A stretch of DNA of 64,000 nucleotides from Leadbetterella sp964489955 (GCA_964489955.1 CAZBAV010000012.1:12438-76437); one strand, 5' to 3'. Shown: positions 15,491 through 26,095, counted from the first letter of the stretch. Numbers and translations: made by a program. The notes: generated by a model from the letters alone, not told the origin.

Positions 15491-16150
15491 ATGTTCGGGT
15501 TTCTAAACAAAAAGCCACAAGCTGTAAAACAAGCAAACGAAGACGCTTTTCGTAAGGGCTTTGCTACGCATATTCCTACCGAAGCAGTAGAATATGTGAT
15601 GCAGCTTTGGAGAGAGCATCCGTTTAGTTTTACCATTGCCGGTTCACGCCAAACCTGTTTGGGTAACTATATCTTCAAGAACAATCGGCATTATATCTCG
15701 GTAAACGGAGACTCTAATCAATACAGTTTTTTGATCACCTTAATTCATGAAATTGCACACCAGCGGGTTCAAATAGGAGAGAGGGCATTTAAAAGGAGAG
15801 CTATGCCGCATGGTGATGAGTGGAAGTATCATTTCAAAACTCTGATGGCTCCGCTTCTGAACAATTTTGTTTTTCCTCATGATATTCTGGCTGTTTTGGT
15901 GGCACATATGCGTAATCCTGCGGCCTCGTCTACAAAAGATCCTGCTTTGGTAAAAGTTTTGACGGGATACTCACCCCAGCAGCAAGAAACGGGGATATTT
16001 CTTTCTGAAGTTCTCAACGAACAGGTGTTTTCGTTTAAAGGAAGAGGATTTAAAAAAATACAGGAAAGAAGGACACGGGTTTTAGTAGAGTGCGTTAATA
16101 CTAAGAAGAGGTATACCATTCCCGGAGTAGCCAAAGTAGAGCTTCTATGA
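15491..16150 (+). CDS. SprT-like zinc-metalloprotease-fold protein
   Basis: A 219-residue SprT-like domain protein. The zinc site LIHEIAH (HExxH) and the downstream PHGDEWKYHF, with the third His, are intact. A C-terminal small strand-rich domain follows (TRVLVECVNTKKRYTIPGVAKVELL), lacking the four-Cys zinc ribbon of larger SprT proteins. In eukaryotes the fold (Spartan) cuts DNA-protein crosslinks; bacterial roles are not established. TATCTTTG at 15458-15465 may be its -7 box. Its stop overlaps porU by 4 bp. Confidence 0.85.
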   Translation: MFGFLNKKPQAVKQANEDAFRKGFATHIPTEAVEYVMQLWREHPFSFTIAGSRQTCLGNYIFKNNRHYISVNGDSNQYSFLITLIHEIAHQRVQIGERAFKRRAMPHGDEWKYHFKTLMAPLLNNFVFPHDILAVLVAHMRNPAASSTKDPALVKVLTGYSPQQQETGIFLSEVLNEQVFSFKGRGFKKIQERRTRVLVECVNTKKRYTIPGVAKVELL

Positions 16151-19100
16151 AAAGACTCATCCTTGTTTTATGCTTAATCGGATTTAAATCCATAGGGCAG
16201 TCTGTACTGTCTACTGGCGACTGGATTCGTGTGGCCGTAAAAGAGGACGGAGTTTATAAAATAACAAAGGATTTCCTGGCTAAAAATGCACCCAATCTTA
16301 ATGTGGATAGACTCCGGATTTTTTGCGGGCATTCAAGTCAGTTACCTCAATCCAACTCCGAAGTCCGTTTTTCAGGTTTAAGAGAGGTGCCAACACTCGC
16401 ATTACCTGATGGAAATATTGCATTCTATGGTTTTGGGGCTCATAAGATATTTACTGAGGGAACTCAATACAAGCATTTAGTTAATCCATATTCCGATGAA
16501 AACTACTATTTTATTACCAGTGGGGTTGCTTTGCCTATAGAAAACCAAAATTATTTAGGAGGGAAAACCGGAACAGCTTTGCCTTTTTATACCTACGAAG
16601 AAAAGGAGAAAAAGAACCTCTTGAATTCGGGGCAACAGTGGCTCGGTGACTTTTTTAATAATACATATGAATTAGTATTACCTGTCGAAGATTTTGTGGG
16701 AGACTACAAGCTTGGAGTAGATATTTATCCGCTAGGAATTGCCGATCAGGAACTTACCGTACGGGCAGCTGGAGCAGAAGTAGTGAAAACCACACTTAAA
16801 GGTGCCCCGTATAATGCCAATGACGCCAACAGACGCTACCAACGTATCACGAATAGGAATTTTGTAATGCTGGAAACGCCCTATCCAGCCTTACAATTAC
16901 ACATAAACTCAGGCGGGATAGGTAATGCAGGAGCGTATGTAGATTATTGGTCTGTTACCTACCAAAGAAAATTAAAATACTATAGTGGTCGACAAATTAT
17001 CTTTAGGACAAATGAAACAGTGCAAGAGGAGAGTTTCAAGATAGAAGGACAACAAAGTAGCACAGGGGTGTGGCATGTAGCAGATCCTTTTACTGTCAAA
17101 AACTTGGTATTGGATGGCGGCGGAAGTTTTTCTATACCCAGGGAGGCGGGCTCTTTAGTGGTTTTTGATAGCCAAAGTTTACCGATACCTGCTTTTGTAG
17201 AGAGAGTAAAAAAACAAAATCTTGAGAATACACCTGTTCCAGAAGTATTGGTTGTATTTCCGGAAGCTTTCCGGAGAGAGGCCGAGAGTTTAATCGCTTA
17301 TAAGAGAGAAAATGAGGATTTTGAAATACTGGGTTTTTCTGCCCAAGAGATTTATAATGAATATAGTTCAGGCAAGGTAGACCCCACAGCTATCCGTGAT
17401 TTTTGTAGGAATCTTCATTTACTTGGGTCGGGAAAACTGAAGCATTTACTTTTGCTGGGCGATGCTACTTTTGACTATAAGAATAACAATGGTGCAAGTT
17501 ACGTGCAGCCATCTTTGCTGATACCTACTTATCAGTCACGAGAGTCTTTTGAGCCTATTTACAGCTACGCATCCGATGATTATTTTGGTTTTTTGGATGA
17601 AAGTGAGGGTGAGTGGGCAGAGGGCTACAGCCAAAATAATATTTGGGTATCTAACCGCAGCCATGACCATTTTATGGATATTGCAGTAGGTCGTATTCCG
17701 GCCCGTTCGGCATCGGAGCTTAACAACTACATACAAAAATACATAAACTATAAATCGTATATAGGAACTGCAAAATGGCAGAATAAGTGGACCTTTGTGG
17801 CAGATAATCGGGACTATAATCTGCACATGCGAGACACTGAAGAGCTGGAGGATCTCGTATTAGAAACCTTTGGAGGCTTGGAAACTCAAAAATTATATCT
17901 GGATGATTTTCCAATTGATGAACGGACAAATACGGCACCCGAAGCAAATAAACAGTTGCACGACTGGGTAAACCAAGGCTCATTTTTGGTTACCTATGTG
18001 GGGCATGGAGCAGCAGATGGTCTTACTTCGGAAAAACTGCTGACACTTGCAGATATTCTTAATTTAAGAAATCCCAATACCTTGCCAATCTGGTTTACTG
18101 CCACCTGTGAGTTTGGCCGTTTTGATAACCCAGGTGTGATTTCCGGAGCCGAACTATCGGTTTTACGCCAAGGTGGGGGAGCTATAGCTTTGTTAACTAC
18201 CACAAGGGCGGTTTATTCTACTACCAACCAGGCTATAAACCGAGCTCTTTTTAAGAATATTAAAAATGCTACCACACTGGGAGAGCTATTTAGGATTACA
18301 AAAAATGAGTCTCAACAAGGCGAAGTGAACCGTAATTTTAGTCTGTTAGGAGATCCAACACTCCTTTTGCCAAATTTAACTTCAAACCAAATTTCACTGG
18401 CAGATACTCTGCGGTCCATAGATAAGATACAGATAACGGGATCAGTTGCGGATATTGCTGAGGGTAAAGTTTGGGTGAAGGTAATGGACGTTCCTAAAAA
18501 TAAAAATACGCTTGGTACTTTTTCGGATGGTCCGGCTTTTGCTTATAAGTTACGGTCGGAGTCTATATATTCTGGGGTATTTATTATTAAAAACCACCAA
18601 TTTGAAGGAGAAATAGTTTTACCTCCTATAGAAATAGACGGGTATGGAAGGGTGGTGTATTCTTTTGGAGATTTGGATACTACGTACCAAGGTTTTTCGT
18701 TTAAAAATCCAGTATATCTCACTTCCCAAAGAGGGGTTTTGGAGCAAGAGCAAAGCCCCCCAACTCTGCATGCTAGAGTAGATGATAGCCAAAATTTAGT
18801 GTGGGAAATAGGTGATGAAACAGGCATTGTGCTTAAAGATTTGGTCTTGCACGTGGGAGATGTAGAGGTATTGAATGCAGAGCGTTATTTTGAACCAGTA
18901 GAGGGAAGTAAAAAGGGGTTGCTAAAATATCCCATTGGACTGTTGTCCGAAGGAAGTTACACAAGTGTATTGGCAGTTAGCGATGTTTTTGGGAACCGAC
19001 AAGAGGCTAGCTACAGTTTTGAAATAAAGAGACCTAAAATTGGTATTTTGGCACACACACTTTATCCTAATCCAGTGATAGATTATGCTAACTTACAGGT

Positions 19101-19338
19101 TCGTCACAATAGGACAGGAGAAAATTTAGAGGTAAAGTTTTTGGTATTTGATGTGCTAGGACGTGAAATTTTTAAACAAGAAAGTGTGTGTAGTACTTGT
19201 CCGGAAGAGTTCGGAATGAATTTTGATTTTTTGGAATATGTAAGCCTTTCACAAAGGTTTTTCTATAGAATAAATATAAAAAGCGAATCTGATGGGCAGT
19301 CAGCCATGAAAGGTGGTATTTTGTTTTCTAGGAAATAA
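16147..19338 (+). CDS. porU: Type IX secretion system sortase PorU
   Basis: PorU is the surface-exposed C25 (gingipain-like) cysteine protease that removes the C-terminal sorting signal of type IX secretion cargo. The protein has 1063 residues with a signal peptide (LCLIGFKSIGQ). The peptidase core contains KHLLLLGDATFDYK, VAVGRIPARS-like IAVGRIPARSASEL, the catalytic His in YVGHGAADG (near residue 619) and the catalytic Cys in TATCEFGRFDNPG (near 654). Ig-like strands follow, and the end resembles a sorting domain (LAHTLYPNPVIDYANLQV), which PorU keeps. porV follows directly, the usual pairing. Confidence 0.94.
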   Translation: MKRLILVLCLIGFKSIGQSVLSTGDWIRVAVKEDGVYKITKDFLAKNAPNLNVDRLRIFCGHSSQLPQSNSEVRFSGLREVPTLALPDGNIAFYGFGAHKIFTEGTQYKHLVNPYSDENYYFITSGVALPIENQNYLGGKTGTALPFYTYEEKEKKNLLNSGQQWLGDFFNNTYELVLPVEDFVGDYKLGVDIYPLGIADQELTVRAAGAEVVKTTLKGAPYNANDANRRYQRITNRNFVMLETPYPALQLHINSGGIGNAGAYVDYWSVTYQRKLKYYSGRQIIFRTNETVQEESFKIEGQQSSTGVWHVADPFTVKNLVLDGGGSFSIPREAGSLVVFDSQSLPIPAFVERVKKQNLENTPVPEVLVVFPEAFRREAESLIAYKRENEDFEILGFSAQEIYNEYSSGKVDPTAIRDFCRNLHLLGSGKLKHLLLLGDATFDYKNNNGASYVQPSLLIPTYQSRESFEPIYSYASDDYFGFLDESEGEWAEGYSQNNIWVSNRSHDHFMDIAVGRIPARSASELNNYIQKYINYKSYIGTAKWQNKWTFVADNRDYNLHMRDTEELEDLVLETFGGLETQKLYLDDFPIDERTNTAPEANKQLHDWVNQGSFLVTYVGHGAADGLTSEKLLTLADILNLRNPNTLPIWFTATCEFGRFDNPGVISGAELSVLRQGGGAIALLTTTRAVYSTTNQAINRALFKNIKNATTLGELFRITKNESQQGEVNRNFSLLGDPTLLLPNLTSNQISLADTLRSIDKIQITGSVADIAEGKVWVKVMDVPKNKNTLGTFSDGPAFAYKLRSESIYSGVFIIKNHQFEGEIVLPPIEIDGYGRVVYSFGDLDTTYQGFSFKNPVYLTSQRGVLEQEQSPPTLHARVDDSQNLVWEIGDETGIVLKDLVLHVGDVEVLNAERYFEPVEGSKKGLLKYPIGLLSEGSYTSVLAVSDVFGNRQEASYSFEIKRPKIGILAHTLYPNPVIDYANLQVRHNRTGENLEVKFLVFDVLGREIFKQESVCSTCPEEFGMNFDFLEYVSLSQRFFYRINIKSESDGQSAMKGGILFSRK

Positions 19339-19361
19339 AAATAAAAATCTCTTACTTTGGA

Positions 19362-19371
19362 NNNNNNNNNN
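19362..19371. other. Assembly gap (10 N)
   Basis: Ten N between the porU stop and the porV start. The true distance and any promoter or terminator there are unknown. Confidence 1.
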
Positions 19372-19376
19372 TCTTT

Positions 19377-20546
19377 ATGAATAAAGACGTTTGGTACGTA
19401 ACAGTACTTTTTTTGGCCGCACCGGGTCTTCTTTTAGGTCAAAATATGCCAAAAGATTATAAGATTATTTCCACAGCTGTACCTTTTATGTCTATTTCGC
19501 CAGACTCTAGGGCGGCTGCTATGGGGGATGCAGGTGCAGCTTCTTCGTTTGATGCAAATGCAATTTATTGGAACCCTGGTAAGATGGCATTTTCCGATTC
19601 TCGCTATGGAGGTTCGTTTTCATATACACCATGGTTAAGGGGTATTGTAAACGATATGGGTTTAATTAACGCCTCAGGATATTACAAAATTTCTGATAAG
19701 CAAACTGTAGGTCTTAGTGTGAATGTCTTTAATCAGGGAGAGATACAGTTTACCGATGTGCAAGGTTTTGAGCAGGGTACTTTCAATAGTAATGAATTTT
19801 CGTTCACAGCTGGTATTGCCCAAAAGCTAAGTTCGGACTACTCTTTGGGTTTAAATATTAAGTATATAAACTCTAACCTTATAGGTAATACTACGGTTAA
19901 TGGTGCAACAGTGAGACCTGGCCAAACTGCCGCTATGGATTTAGGGTTTTATTATAACAAAACCCGTCCGGGAGATAATGATCCTGAAAACTTCAAGCGT
20001 TGGGACGTGGACTATGGTGCAGTTTTGCAAAATATAGGTGGTAAAATGAATTATGGGTTTGGTGAGTATTTTATTCCTGCCAACCTTAAACTAGGGACAA
20101 AAATATCGTATAGACCGGATTTGTTAAACAACTTCTCGTTCCTGGTAGATTTTAATAAATTATTGGTGCCAACTGAAGCTGATGGGCAAAGTGCAAAAGA
20201 CGTAAGCTCATTGGGTGGTATTTTTAAGTCATTTAGTGATGCACCAGGTGGTTTTAGTGAAGAAATGGCCGAAATTACAACCTCTCTTGGTTTTGAGTAT
20301 TCTTACCAGGAATTAGTAGCTTTAAGGGCAGGATATTTCCATGAGGCGGCTAGCAAAATGGGACGCCAATACTTAACTGCAGGTTTTGGAATTACTTTAA
20401 AAGAACGTTTGAAGTTAGATGCTGCGTATTTAATACCAACCCGCACGGGGAGTGCATTGGCCAATTCTTGGAGGATAACATTAAGGTTGCAGATTCCTCA
20501 TAAATCTGGTAAGGTAGACTCTATTGGAGACGAAATAGACGAGTAA
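19377..20546 (+). CDS. porV: Type IX secretion system outer-membrane protein PorV
   Basis: PorV is a FadL-like 14-strand barrel that carries cargo from the SprA translocon to the PorU sortase. The 389-residue protein has a signal peptide, then DYKIISTAVPFMSISPDSRAA-type sequence followed by AAMGDAGAASSFDANAIYWNPGK, the conserved PorV/PorP N-terminal signature. Alternating barrel strands fill the rest, with a C-terminal strand ending WRITLRLQI. The ATG sits 5 bp after the assembly gap, and the signal peptide starts there, so the start is credible. Confidence 0.94.
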   Translation: MNKDVWYVTVLFLAAPGLLLGQNMPKDYKIISTAVPFMSISPDSRAAAMGDAGAASSFDANAIYWNPGKMAFSDSRYGGSFSYTPWLRGIVNDMGLINASGYYKISDKQTVGLSVNVFNQGEIQFTDVQGFEQGTFNSNEFSFTAGIAQKLSSDYSLGLNIKYINSNLIGNTTVNGATVRPGQTAAMDLGFYYNKTRPGDNDPENFKRWDVDYGAVLQNIGGKMNYGFGEYFIPANLKLGTKISYRPDLLNNFSFLVDFNKLLVPTEADGQSAKDVSSLGGIFKSFSDAPGGFSEEMAEITTSLGFEYSYQELVALRAGYFHEAASKMGRQYLTAGFGITLKERLKLDAAYLIPTRTGSALANSWRITLRLQIPHKSGKVDSIGDEIDE

Positions 20547-20571
20547 GAAATACTATAAAGATTTTTTTATT

Positions 20572-20597
20572 AGCCCGCACTTCCGGGCTTTTTTTAT
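20572..20597 (+). terminator. Terminator of the porU-porV transcript
   Basis: AGCCCG (20572-20577) pairs with CGGGCT (20584-20589) around a 6-nt loop, followed by a run of T. It separates porV from prmA. Confidence 0.8.
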
Positions 20598-20607
20598 TTA
20601 ACAATAC

Positions 20608-21429
20608 ATGGAATACATAGAGCTAGACCTTAGCATTGACTCCGAGTTTGCCGAAATTCTGATGGCCGAATTGGCCGAAATAGGCTTTGATTCTTTTCTT
20701 GATAAAGAGGATGGAATACTTGCATACGTAACAGAAGACCTTTTTGCAGAGAGGGAATTGAAAAACCTCATGGAAAAGTATGCCGGGAAAACTTCACTTT
20801 CTTATGGTTTGACCCGTTTACAAAAACAAAACTGGAACAAAGAGTGGGAAGAGAATTTCCAACCTATAGACATTGAAGGCAAAGTGTTCATCAGAGCTAC
20901 TTTCCATGAACCTGCAGCAGATTCTTATTTGCATGAGATTATTATTGTGCCCAAAATGTCTTTTGGTACAGGGCATCATGAAACTACTTCGCAGATGATA
21001 GCCTTGCAAATGGAGATAGAGCATACTGGCAAATCCGTACTAGATGTAGGTACTGGTACAGGAATTTTGGCTGTTATGGCACGCAAACTGGGTGCGGACC
21101 GTATACACAGCTTTGATATTGACAGTTGGTCTGTAGAGAACGGCAGGGAGAATTATGCTTTAAACAATACCTCTGATATTACCATAGAAGAAGGTACAAT
21201 AGACACCCAAACACCAGGAGTTTATGACATTGTTTTGGCCAATATTAACCGTAATATATTGATAGATGAGATTCCTAAATATGGGGCTTTTGCTAAGGAA
21301 TATTTGCTGGTTAGTGGGTTCTATGAGCATGATATTGCTGATATAGAGACAGTGGCAGAAGCCAGCGGATTTAAAAAAATAAAGCAGATAAGTAAGAACA
21401 ATTGGGCTGCAGTCGTTTTTAAGAAATAG
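20608..21429 (+). CDS. prmA: Ribosomal protein L11 methyltransferase
   Basis: A SAM-dependent methyltransferase that trimethylates L11. It has 273 residues. The N-terminal substrate-recognition domain spans about residues 1-90. The linker and catalytic domain carry WNKEWEENFQPI, MSFGTGHHETT, the SAM-binding VLDVGTGTGILAVMARKLGA, and DIVLANINRNILI (the NINR-type motif IV). All features are intact. Confidence 0.95.
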   Translation: MEYIELDLSIDSEFAEILMAELAEIGFDSFLDKEDGILAYVTEDLFAERELKNLMEKYAGKTSLSYGLTRLQKQNWNKEWEENFQPIDIEGKVFIRATFHEPAADSYLHEIIIVPKMSFGTGHHETTSQMIALQMEIEHTGKSVLDVGTGTGILAVMARKLGADRIHSFDIDSWSVENGRENYALNNTSDITIEEGTIDTQTPGVYDIVLANINRNILIDEIPKYGAFAKEYLLVSGFYEHDIADIETVAEASGFKKIKQISKNNWAAVVFKK

Positions 21430-21441
21430 GATTTGGATAAT

Positions 21442-24400
21442 ATGAGGTACACTTTTCTGTTTTTCTGTTTTGGTTTTGTGCAGGTGCAAGCACAAGTATT
21501 GAACCTTCCGCAAGATACGGGGAGGTTTATGGAAGAGTATACCAAGCAAGTTACAAAAGCAGGAGCTGTACCAAACCCAGGCTTCAATGGTTTGTATGAT
21601 GGGCTTGACGAAGGTGGTAAAAAAGCTATAATAAGCTTTGTGGCGTTTCTGTCAGGGAAGGGTCTCAAGCCTTTTGATGTGGTGAGAGTGACAGGGCTAT
21701 TGGGTTCTTATCAAACATCGCAAGAAGCAAACTCTGCAAAAATGCAGGAATTTATAGAATATTTGCAGAAATCCTTTGCGAACTATCCAGGGCGAACTAT
21801 AAACGATGTAGTTGTACAAATGGATGCTTTTTTTAGCAATAAAACATTGTTTAACTCGGCTTTTAGTACTGTTACAGCAAGCGAAAATGTAGTAGGTTTA
21901 AAGTTTTTTGATAAGAAACAGCCCTACTTTTCTATAGCAGAAAAAGAAGCGGCACCTGTAGAAGTTGCAGATTTGGGCTGGGGCGATATTGACTTTGAGG
22001 ATTATGATCCATGGAAGGAAATAAAACCCGGTACATCAACATCTAATCTGAAAATTCCCGATGTTCAAGGTCTTTTTGTGGGGTTAAACGATGTAAACCT
22101 AGTTCTCAAGAGTCCTTCTGATTCCATAGTATTGCAAGGGCTTACAGGGGCGTATAATTTTGTGGAAGGTTTATTTGTGGGTGAAGGTGGCCGGATATCA
22201 TGGATAGCGGGAGGGAAACCAGTAGAGGCCACTTTAGGCAAATTTTCCTTTAAGCCCTCTAGTGGCCGTTTGGTTGCAGAGCACGTTTTTATTAAGCACG
22301 AAAAGGTTCTGAAAGACTCTTTGGAAGGTGTTTTGGAACTAAAACTAGAGAAACGTCCTGCAAACATTAAATCTTTGTACCCGCGGTTTATATCTTACCA
22401 TAACAATGCAAACTACATCCTACCTATTGATAAATATGAGATTTCGGGAGGATATACTTTGGTTGGGGATAAGGTAAGTACCACTTCAGTTTTAGACAAA
22501 TATACCAAACTCAATGTAAAAGATAAATTTGAAGTAATAGGTGTGTCTCTTACTTTGGGAGACTCTCTCATTACGGCAGACAAGGTGCGGTTCGCAGCCC
22601 GTTTCGGTACGGATTCCGTTACGCACGAAGCAGTACGGATGACTTTTGATATGCAGAAGGATCAGTTACAACTCCACAGATTAAGAAAAGGAGGTTTCAG
22701 GAATAGCATGTTTTCTGATACTTTCCACCAGGTAGATATCTTGTGTGATGCCATGTCTTGGAATCTAAACCAGGGGCAAATGAGTTTCTATATTGTAGCC
22801 GGGAAATCAGAGGTTCCTGCCTTATTTGAGTCTTTTGACCATTTTAGTATGCCACGATTAAGCAGCCTTTCTTCCGCGGCAGGTTTTAATCCTTTAATGG
22901 CTGCAGCTAATTTGGTGGGAAGGAAAAAAGAGAATAAGATAACGGTGGAAGAGCTCATGATCATTGTAAAGCGGGAACGTTATTTGGTACAAAACGGGCT
23001 ACTTATAGGTAACCAAATGGGCTTTTTTGATTACCATCCTTTTGGAAATTACTACTCTATAAGTCGTAAAGGGATGCATTACTATTTGGCGGCTACAGGT
23101 AAAAAAGATTATGACGATCTTGTTTTTTCTTCCCTGGATAAAAAAAATACGGGAAAAAATGCTACCATAGATTTTAATTCCAAAGCCTTGGAAATTACCG
23201 GAGCACAGGATTTTAAACTTAGCGATAGTTTGGGCATACGTCTAGAGCCCAAGGACAATAATATGGAAGTAATAGGAAATAAGGTTTTCTCTTTCAGTGG
23301 GAAAATCATTGTAAAAAACTATACTTTCTATGGTGACTTTGTTCTGGAATACGAGAAGTTTCTGGTAAACCTGAAGCGGATAGACTCTATTACTTTCATT
23401 CCCCAAGATGTCTATAAAGTGGGAGGGAATGTACAATTGGGGGCTAACTTCCAGTTTGGAAAAACTGGGAAACTATATCTCAATAGCCCTGATAATAAAT
23501 CAGGGCGAAAAAAGCTGCTGGCCTATCCTAAGCTGGAAATAGATGATGGAGTTACCGTGCATTTCAATGAAAAGGGGAGGGTGCAGAAGTTTGGAGATGG
23601 TGTAGTGTTTCAAGCCAAAAAATTATCTTTGGATAGTCTAAATGCCGTAGATCCGGTAATACCTGGACAATTTACTCTGGCGGGAATTATGAAGCCCTTG
23701 CAAGACAACTTACGGATGATGCCCGATTCTACCATGGGTATGAAACACATAGTAAAGGCTCCATATCCTCTATATGGTACGCAAAGTACGCTTACTTCAA
23801 ACAAAGAAATCCTACTGAATAAGAGGGGTATTTTTGGAGGGGGAAAAGTAGCTCATTTAGCTGCCGAACTGAATATAGAAACCTTAAAACTATATGAAGA
23901 CCACGCTGTGGGTGTGGGGACAAGCGGGAAAATACTGGAGAAGAGTTTCGGAGAGGTGTATTTTCCTAACATGACCATAGATGAATTTAAAATGCACTGG
24001 AAACCGGATGCCGATAGTTTGGCTATAGCCTCAGAGAAGGGCTTTAAGTTTTATAACGAAAGCAGCATCCTTACAGGAAGTGTAACAGTTCGGACTCCCG
24101 GTTTGTTTGGTACGGGGTCTTTGCAGCGGGCAGACTCCCACATAGAATCACAGAACTTCAAGTTTAACAAAACGGGTTTTTTGGCGGGTCATGCCAATCT
24201 GAAAGTGAAAGCGGGCAACGAAGAGCGGGATGCATTTTCTGGTAAAAATCTCAACTTAGACTTTAATGTGGTGTCTTCTTTGGTAAATATAAGTCCGCAA
24301 ACAGGAAGTTTTACCGACAATGAAGTCTCGCAACTAGAGTTTCCTTACTCAGCCTATGCCACCACCATAGATAAAGCCCTCTGGAAAATTAAAGAAAAAA

Positions 24401-26049
24401 CTATAACCATGGAAGGAGATTTGGAGACTTCGGTTTTTAAGTCTACTGCCAAGAACCAATACGGCTTAAAGTTCCACGGTAGAGGAGCAAAATACGACAT
24501 TGATGCCAAGAAATTGAGTATAACTGGCGTGGAGGAAATACATACTGCAGATGCCGCTGTGCTGCCTCCGGGAGGCAATGTTTTTGTGCAAGACGATGGG
24601 AAGCTTGCAGGTTTTACCCAAGCCACCATTGTGGCAGATACGTTAAACCGCTATCACACGCTTACCAATGCCGACGTAACTGTTAACTCGCGTTTGTCTT
24701 ACACAGCCAAGGCAGATTATAGGTATGTGAACGTGAGTTTAGATACGTTTAATATCAAGTTAGGTGGTTTTGAGTTTGCAGAGGTATCAGAGACAGGGCA
24801 AATATTAGATTCCAAAGCTTCTGGGAAATTGAGTACTATAGCACGTGCCAAAGTTACGGAGGCCGACCAGGTTTTTTTGGCCAAAAAGATGTTGTATAAA
24901 GGAGAGCTTACCATGCTGGCACCTTTCAAAAATTTATTTATGAAAGGACAGGTTTTGCCTGATTTAAAACGATATCCGATGATTGGAGGCTCTTGGATAG
25001 ATTATCAAGGAAGCAAGTCCGAGAATGTGAGTATTAATATTGACGAAACCCTGAAAGACGGTGGTAAACCCCTATATGTAGGTTTACACATGAAGTATGG
25101 GGCTAACACCGATGCCATTTATCCGTCGTTTCTGTCCATGAAAGGTTCAGGAGACGATAGTAACATTTTCTTAGCACGAGGTAGTTTTGGCAGGGATGAG
25201 GAAAATCAGCGGTTTTATGTGAAACCATTGGGTGATGTAGGTAATGGGGCAGAGTTTTATGAAGAGAAGGGCATTCTGAAACTGAATGGGGCATTTAACC
25301 TGTTAGGGGCACCCTCAAAAGTTTTTGAAACCGTAGGTACGGCAGATATACAGCTGGATTCTATGAAGTACAGGTTTAATACCATGATGCTTTTTGATTT
25401 CCCGCTGCCAATTCCTACTGTACAGAAACTGGGAGAAAACGTAGTGAAAGCCAATTTGGATGCTGGTAATACGGAAGCAGGAGTGGATTTATCTTCGGAT
25501 CAGTTAAAGTATAAACTAGGTCAAATTATTGGAAGCAAAGACCTGGAGAAGTATTTAAACGACTCGCAGAAAGGCCATATGCCTTTGTTTAAACAGAGTT
25601 CCAAATTTTTGAAAAGCTTGGTTTTGTCTGACCTGGATTTGGTGTGGCATCCTACAGCCAACGCCTATATCAATGTGGGAGCTATTGGAGTTTCCAATAT
25701 TGGTGATGTAGACATAAACGCTACTGTAAACGGGTATGTGGAGATTGCACACTCGCACAGTACGGGAAGCGAAATTCATATTTACTTTGACCTCTCACCC
25801 AGCAAATGGTACTATTTTGTTTATAGAAACGGCATGCTCGGTACTGTATCTTCAGATGAGGAAGTTAATAAGCTCCTAAATACGGGTTCTGACAAAGAGA
25901 AAAAGTCCAATTTTATAGATGTAGCTGAGGCCCAGAGATATAAGAAACGTTTCTTACAGAATTACTTAGGAATTACGGAGCAAGAGCAGAAAAAGCAAGC
26001 TACTCCAAGCAAGAAGAAGAAAGTTGAGGAGGAAGGAGAAGGATTTTGA
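21442..26049 (+). CDS. Giant exported envelope protein of unknown function
   Basis: A 1535-residue protein with a signal peptide (MRYTFLFFCFGFVQVQA). The ATG at 21442 is preferred over an in-frame TTG at 21433 because the signal peptide starts there. After an alpha-helical first 150 residues the protein is mostly short beta strands with many Asp/Ser/Lys turns. Statements such as LQGLTGAYNFVEGLFVGEGG, GKIIVKNYTFYGDFVLEYEKF and NFKFNKTGFLAGHANLKV repeat a strand-turn rhythm that suggests a long beta-solenoid or beta-jellyroll rod. It lacks a type IX sorting domain and ends in a Lys/Glu-rich tail. I do not recognise the family. It starts 12 bp after prmA and precedes an OmpA-family gene. Confidence 0.8.
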   Translation: MRYTFLFFCFGFVQVQAQVLNLPQDTGRFMEEYTKQVTKAGAVPNPGFNGLYDGLDEGGKKAIISFVAFLSGKGLKPFDVVRVTGLLGSYQTSQEANSAKMQEFIEYLQKSFANYPGRTINDVVVQMDAFFSNKTLFNSAFSTVTASENVVGLKFFDKKQPYFSIAEKEAAPVEVADLGWGDIDFEDYDPWKEIKPGTSTSNLKIPDVQGLFVGLNDVNLVLKSPSDSIVLQGLTGAYNFVEGLFVGEGGRISWIAGGKPVEATLGKFSFKPSSGRLVAEHVFIKHEKVLKDSLEGVLELKLEKRPANIKSLYPRFISYHNNANYILPIDKYEISGGYTLVGDKVSTTSVLDKYTKLNVKDKFEVIGVSLTLGDSLITADKVRFAARFGTDSVTHEAVRMTFDMQKDQLQLHRLRKGGFRNSMFSDTFHQVDILCDAMSWNLNQGQMSFYIVAGKSEVPALFESFDHFSMPRLSSLSSAAGFNPLMAAANLVGRKKENKITVEELMIIVKRERYLVQNGLLIGNQMGFFDYHPFGNYYSISRKGMHYYLAATGKKDYDDLVFSSLDKKNTGKNATIDFNSKALEITGAQDFKLSDSLGIRLEPKDNNMEVIGNKVFSFSGKIIVKNYTFYGDFVLEYEKFLVNLKRIDSITFIPQDVYKVGGNVQLGANFQFGKTGKLYLNSPDNKSGRKKLLAYPKLEIDDGVTVHFNEKGRVQKFGDGVVFQAKKLSLDSLNAVDPVIPGQFTLAGIMKPLQDNLRMMPDSTMGMKHIVKAPYPLYGTQSTLTSNKEILLNKRGIFGGGKVAHLAAELNIETLKLYEDHAVGVGTSGKILEKSFGEVYFPNMTIDEFKMHWKPDADSLAIASEKGFKFYNESSILTGSVTVRTPGLFGTGSLQRADSHIESQNFKFNKTGFLAGHANLKVKAGNEERDAFSGKNLNLDFNVVSSLVNISPQTGSFTDNEVSQLEFPYSAYATTIDKALWKIKEKTITMEGDLETSVFKSTAKNQYGLKFHGRGAKYDIDAKKLSITGVEEIHTADAAVLPPGGNVFVQDDGKLAGFTQATIVADTLNRYHTLTNADVTVNSRLSYTAKADYRYVNVSLDTFNIKLGGFEFAEVSETGQILDSKASGKLSTIARAKVTEADQVFLAKKMLYKGELTMLAPFKNLFMKGQVLPDLKRYPMIGGSWIDYQGSKSENVSINIDETLKDGGKPLYVGLHMKYGANTDAIYPSFLSMKGSGDDSNIFLARGSFGRDEENQRFYVKPLGDVGNGAEFYEEKGILKLNGAFNLLGAPSKVFETVGTADIQLDSMKYRFNTMMLFDFPLPIPTVQKLGENVVKANLDAGNTEAGVDLSSDQLKYKLGQIIGSKDLEKYLNDSQKGHMPLFKQSSKFLKSLVLSDLDLVWHPTANAYINVGAIGVSNIGDVDINATVNGYVEIAHSHSTGSEIHIYFDLSPSKWYYFVYRNGMLGTVSSDEEVNKLLNTGSDKEKKSNFIDVAEAQRYKKRFLQNYLGITEQEQKKQATPSKKKKVEEEGEGF

Positions 26050-26095
26050 AAACTAAGGGTTTAATTGTAATTTGCTCGGGTAAACTTGGTTAATT

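Noticed and set aside
21433..21441. TTG start for the giant protein
   Set aside because: The ATG at 21442 begins exactly at a normal signal peptide.
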